9,560 nucleotides of DNA, taken from Acidobacteriaceae bacterium. GTDB lineage: Bacteria; Acidobacteriota; Terriglobia; Terriglobales; Acidobacteriaceae. Shown here piece by piece: positions 6,869-9,560 of the stretch (position 1 is its first letter; every line of letters begins with the position of its first letter). Position numbers and translations under genes: made by a program. The DNA is taken from NCBI GenBank assembly GCA_025462785.1, contig JAOAPG010000401.1, positions 1 to 9,560 of the forward strand. Direction: 5' to 3'. The notes beneath the pieces were generated by a model. That model saw only the letters and a list, made by a program, of their open reading frames with translations. It did not search any database and had not been told where the DNA came from.

Positions 6869-8233
6869 TTATTGCATGGCCCCCATGGACGGTCTACCGA
6901 TGTGGTACTGTTTCAGCTTGTTGTAAAGAGAACTACGTGGAATTCCAAGCCGTCGAGCCGCCGACTCCACACGCCCTCCTTCATGCTGAAGAACTTGTTG
7001 GATGTACTGCCGCTGCACTTCATGCAGGGTTTTCAGAGACCCATTATCGGCTATCTCCGATTCCACGTGAACATCGAAATGCAAATCCTTCTCAGTGATA
7101 ACGTTAGATCCTTTAATTAACACAGCGCGTTCAAGCACATTGCGCAGTTCGCGGATATTTCCGGGCCATGAGTAGCATTGCAAAGCTCGCAGCGCTGGTC
7201 CCGTGAGTTCGAATTCGCCAGCCCCAAGGTCAGCAGAAAGCGTGGCCAGTATATTCGTGCTGAGTGCGGGTAAGTCTTCAGCACGCTCGCGCAGCGCAGG
7301 AGCGTTGAGCAGGATTGTGCTCACCCGAAAATACAAGTCGCTGCGGAACTGCTTTTCGCGAACCAGTTTCGCCATGTCCTGATGGGTGGCAGCAACTAAA
7401 CGGATATCAACGCGCCGGTCCCGAACATCTCCTAGCCGGCGGAACTGCTTATCTTCCAGGACCTTTAGGAGCCTCGGCTGTATTTGCAGATCGACGTCCC
7501 CGATTTCGTCGAGGAACACCGTTCCTTTATGAGCAATATCCAGCAATCCAGTCTTGCTTTGTACAGCACCGGTGAAGGCGCCACGCTCGTGTCCAAAAAG
7601 TTCAGTGTCGAGCAGTTCGCGCGAGAAGCCGCCACAATTCAGGTCGACGAAGGGCTCTGCTGCCCGGGGACCGTTCTGATGCAGCCAGCGGGCCAACACA
7701 CCTTTGCCTGACCCCGTTTCTCCAAGAATGAGGACTGGACTGTCCGTCGCGGTTACTTTATTGCAAAGCTCCGAGAATCTTTTGATCGCTTCACTGCTCC
7801 CAATGAAAGGATTGAGAGCATTTCGATGCATTCGAGTTTTTTCTACAAGCTGCTTCCGGTGGTTCCGCTGATTCTCGAGGCTGCGCTGTATCAGCATCAT
7901 CAGCGCGGAAAGCTCCGCAGGTTTTGTGAGGAACTGATCTGCACCCAATTTGATTGCTTCGACGGCCAATTCAATAGACCCATACCCGGTAAGGATAATG
8001 ACGGGGATCGACTGGTCGATCGCTCTCAACCGTGGAATCAGCTCAAGTGCATTTCCGTCAGGCAAACTGTAGTCCAAGACAGCAATGTCTGGCCGGGTCG
8101 TGCGACAAACTTGCTCCGCGATATCACAGTTGGCCGCGAGTACAGTCTCGAATCCCTTGCCTTCGAGAAACTTACGCATCAATTCGCGAAGATCTGCCTC
8201 ATCGTCGACAATCAATACTTTGTGGTTACGCAT
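6869..8233 (-). CDS. NtrC-family sigma54-dependent response regulator
   Basis: 454 residues with the full three-domain layout. REC (about 1-120): Asp10/Asp11, phospho-acceptor Asp54 in VLDYSLPDG, Thr82 and Lys104. AAA+ sigma54-interaction domain (about 142-375): Walker A GETGSGKG (171-178), the sigma54-contacting GAFTGA loop (218-223), Walker B VFLDEIGD (239-246), arginine-finger region FRSDLYFR (296-303) and WPGNIRELRNVLERA (356-370). A Fis-type helix-turn-helix closes the protein (about 415-443, AARRLGIPRSSLYNKL). Every residue needed for ATP-driven open-complex formation with RNAP-sigma54 is present. It follows the histidine kinase by 17 nt and is surely its partner. Likely targets are the sigma54-type promoters listed here, which is inference from proximity. 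Confidence 0.96.
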   Translation of the reverse strand: MRNHKVLIVDDEADLRELMRKFLEGKGFETVLAANCDIAEQVCRTTRPDIAVLDYSLPDGNALELIPRLRAIDQSIPVIILTGYGSIELAVEAIKLGADQFLTKPAELSALMMLIQRSLENQRNHRKQLVEKTRMHRNALNPFIGSSEAIKRFSELCNKVTATDSPVLILGETGSGKGVLARWLHQNGPRAAEPFVDLNCGGFSRELLDTELFGHERGAFTGAVQSKTGLLDIAHKGTVFLDEIGDVDLQIQPRLLKVLEDKQFRRLGDVRDRRVDIRLVAATHQDMAKLVREKQFRSDLYFRVSTILLNAPALRERAEDLPALSTNILATLSADLGAGEFELTGPALRALQCYSWPGNIRELRNVLERAVLIKGSNVITEKDLHFDVHVESEIADNGSLKTLHEVQRQYIQQVLQHEGGRVESAARRLGIPRSSLYNKLKQYHIGRPSMGAMQ

Positions 8234-8240
8234 ACAGAAA

Positions 8241-8245
8241 TCCTC
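8241..8245 (-). promoter_or_regulatory. Ribosome binding site of the NtrC-family gene
   Basis: GAGGA on the - strand, 7 nt before the ATG at 8233 and in the short gap after the kinase stop. It confirms that start codon and operon-style spacing. Confidence 0.75.
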
Positions 8246-8251
8246 AATTTG

Positions 8252-9103
8252 CTAATGGAAGGAACCTTTCTGGTCGACTGCGAGATCTTCCGGACAAGCC
8301 AGTTCTGGCAGATAAAGTGTGACAGTTGTCCCCTTGCCTAATTTGCTGCGCACGCTCACGTCTCCACCATTCTGTCTCAGCAGCCCACGAACCATGACCA
8401 AACCAGTTCCCCTGAGCCCATCTCTGCTTTTCGTGGAGAAAAATGGCTCAAAAAGACGAGAGCATATGTCCTGATCCATCCCCACTCCACTATCGGAGAG
8501 AGCGACCATAACGTAGCGCCCCGGCGCCAAGGAGATTGGAATAGTGGAATCAGTACCGGAAATGGCTCGCGAGACGGTGATCGTAAATCTTCCACCCACC
8601 GGCATTGCCTCGCGCGAATTTGCTGCTACATCGAAAATCGCTTGCTGAAGCTGTAATGGATTTGCCTTTATGCAGGCTTTCACCCCATCCCCTACAATCG
8701 ACAACTCGATCCGAGGTCCCAAACTGCGATGTAATGTCTCCTCCAACGCCTCAATGAAATCGTTAAGAAGCAAGAACTTCGTAGGACCATGCGAGGTAGG
8801 AGTCGAGTCCAGCAGCTTTTTTGCCAGGGCTGCAGCGCGTTTGGAAGCGTCGATTACTCGTTCGACGTTTGCCCGCTTCGGATCTCGTGCCGGCAGCTCG
8901 TCCAGCACCAACTCCGCATAACTGCCGATAATCATCAGTTGATTGTTGAAACCGTGCGCCAGGAGTCTACTGATCAAGGCAAAACGTTGGGCCTCTTGCA
9001 GTTGTTCCTCGAGAGAATTGCGTTCGGAGGCTCGATCGATATTTGCATGGCCAGGTGCGGGGGCAACTAGCTCCGAAGGATCAATCCTCGCGAACGCTCT
9101 CAA
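8252..9103 (-). CDS. Soluble histidine kinase without sensor domain, partner of the NtrC-family regulator
   Basis: 283 residues from TTG 9103, or 285 from TTG 9109. Numbered from the longer start, a short N-terminal tail with no membrane helix or recognisable sensor leads to a coiled segment (about 33-45) and a HisKA H-box AHGFNN with His52. The ATPase domain shows an N-box ANSREAM (163-169), G1 DSGVGMD (206-212), F-box FEPFF (220-224) and a G2 region GTGLVMV (234-240). Two departures stand out: Gly53 replaces the acidic residue that normally follows the phospho-His, and the second glycine of GTGLG is Val238. GAGGAG at 9112-9117 is 8 nt from TTG 9103 but only 2 nt from TTG 9109, so I prefer 9103; an in-frame TGA at 9118-9116 excludes a longer form. 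It probably phosphorylates the NtrC-type protein encoded 17 nt downstream; its input must come from another protein or the N-terminal tail. Confidence 0.88.
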   Translation of the reverse strand: MRAFARIDPSELVAPAPGHANIDRASERNSLEEQLQEAQRFALISRLLAHGFNNQLMIIGSYAELVLDELPARDPKRANVERVIDASKRAAALAKKLLDSTPTSHGPTKFLLLNDFIEALEETLHRSLGPRIELSIVGDGVKACIKANPLQLQQAIFDVAANSREAMPVGGRFTITVSRAISGTDSTIPISLAPGRYVMVALSDSGVGMDQDICSRLFEPFFSTKSRDGLRGTGLVMVRGLLRQNGGDVSVRSKLGKGTTVTLYLPELACPEDLAVDQKGSFH

Positions 9104-9111
9104 AATCAAGA

Positions 9112-9117
9112 CTCCTC
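9112..9117 (-). promoter_or_regulatory. Ribosome binding site that decides a TTG start
   Basis: GAGGAG on the - strand. The 8-nt spacing to TTG 9103 is normal, and the 2-nt spacing to TTG 9109 is too short. No in-frame ATG lies near, so this kinase appears to use a TTG start, often a sign of modest expression. Confidence 0.65.
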
Positions 9118-9139
9118 AAAACGAAACATCCTGGTGGCA

Positions 9140-9167
9140 CCTGCATTCAGCAGGCGGCGTTTGCCGC
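9140..9167 (-). repeat. Two abutting short stem-loops in the kinase leader
   Basis: CCTGC-ATTCA-GCAGG (9140-9154) is a perfect dyad. It touches GCGGC-GTTT-GCCGC (9154-9167), a GC-rich 5-bp hairpin with a 4-nt loop; the two share the G at 9154, so both stems cannot pair fully at once. They end 22 bp before the kinase ribosome site. They could be an operator (the 5-5-5 layout resembles an NtrC-type dyad) or leader RNA hairpins. Confidence 0.35.
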
Positions 9168-9524
9168 TAACGTACTTTGAGCTCTCTCCGTGATACTCAG
9201 CAAAGTGCGCTCGTTAAATTTCGCTTCTTGCAGATATTGAAAGGCGGAGTGGGTTGGTGGTACCTAGAAGAGGACCAGACTTCTATTGCGAAACTCCCCA
9301 TTTCACCTGGTTCGGCCGCATATAATTTAACAGTTGTGACGACATCCCCTACCGAAGTTCATCCTTGCTCACGCTTACAAAATCCAAACAGTTATTCCCG
9401 TCGGCTCGGAGTTCGTCAGGCAATTTCCAAACCCGAGAACGCCAACACCCACGGCTCGCAATGGATGCGCTAAGGCCTGGTCAACAAGCCAGTCGACACA
9501 ACTTCTTTTATCACACAATATAAA

Positions 9525-9540
9525 TGGCACAATTCCAGCA
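9525..9540 (+). promoter_or_regulatory. Candidate sigma54 (-24/-12) promoter pointing out of the window
   Basis: The + strand reads TGGCACAATTCCAGCA: a perfect TGGCAC -24 block, exact GG-N10-GC spacing and GCA at -12, with three of the twelve informative positions off (A for G after TGGCAC, and CA for TT before GC). Transcription would start near 9551 and run right, so the controlled gene is divergent from the kinase/NtrC unit and lies outside the window. Confidence 0.5.
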
Positions 9541-9560
9541 CGAATTTGTTACGAAAGCGG

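Larger units (their letters stand above)
9110..9560. other. Intergenic region at the right edge, no gene seen
   Basis: About 450 bp upstream of the kinase/NtrC unit. No convincing coding frame is visible. It contains the paired hairpins near the kinase and, at the far end, a sigma54-type element pointing right. No good -35/-10 pair for the kinase promoter was found by eye. The layout suggests a regulatory region between divergent transcription units, the right-hand gene starting beyond the window. Confidence 0.55.

Noticed and set aside
7826..8341. A 171-residue open frame antisense to the NtrC-family and kinase genes
   Set aside because: It overlaps two genes with intact catalytic motifs and has no features of its own.
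9321..9326. TATAAT on the + strand, possible -10 box
   Set aside because: No acceptable -35 hexamer lies 16-18 bp upstream (about 9298-9303 reads CCATTT); likely chance in an AT-rich patch.
9402..9458. Direct repeat CGGCTCG at 9402-9408 and 9452-9458
   Set aside because: Only seven bases, two copies, and no placement relative to a promoter that would give it meaning.
9177..9473. A 98-residue + strand open frame in the right intergenic region
   Set aside because: TTG start with no ribosome site, no recognisable domain, low-complexity-free but random-looking composition, and it lies in what looks like a divergent promoter region.

Overview
The window looks like a piece of a soil-type bacterial chromosome. 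I favour Acidobacteriota (Terriglobia-like), an inference from moderate GC, the style of the HDFNN-type histidine kinases and the presence of a bacterial lipase maturation factor homologue. No marker gene here proves the phylum. No RNA gene, insertion sequence, CRISPR array or prophage gene is visible.

Left third, + strand: the 3' part of a membrane protein of the lipase maturation factor (LMF1) family runs in from the left edge (2-1273). It overlaps by four bases (ATGA) an FAD-dependent oxidoreductase of the phytoene-desaturase/PYROXD2-like family (1270-2685). The pair looks co-transcribed and ends convergently against the signalling genes.

Remaining two thirds, - strand, in order of transcription: a small soluble histidine kinase (9103-8252), an NtrC-family sigma54 activator (8233-6869), a two-TM protein with a degenerate GGDEF domain (6525-5722), a two-TM PAS hybrid histidine kinase (5362-3503) and a REC-PilZ response regulator (3502-2786). 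Kinase and NtrC form one tight unit; hybrid kinase and REC-PilZ form another; the GGDEF gene stands between with about 350 bp of non-coding DNA on each side.

The genes appear to form one circuit. A good sigma54-type -24/-12 element (6610-6625) precedes the GGDEF gene, a weaker one (5445-5460) lies at nearly the same distance before the hybrid kinase, and a third (9525-9540) points out of the right edge. Short dyads lie 135-180 bp upstream of the first two, where NtrC-type enhancer sites often sit. The GGDEF protein and the hybrid kinase share an N-terminal two-helix membrane module. The GGDEF signature is degenerate (GESEF) but the RxxD inhibitory-site motif is kept, and the response regulator carries an intact PilZ motif. 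The cluster therefore reads more as a c-di-GMP-sensing, sigma54-driven signalling module than as a c-di-GMP-making one. The sequence features are seen directly; promoter function and the circuit are inference.
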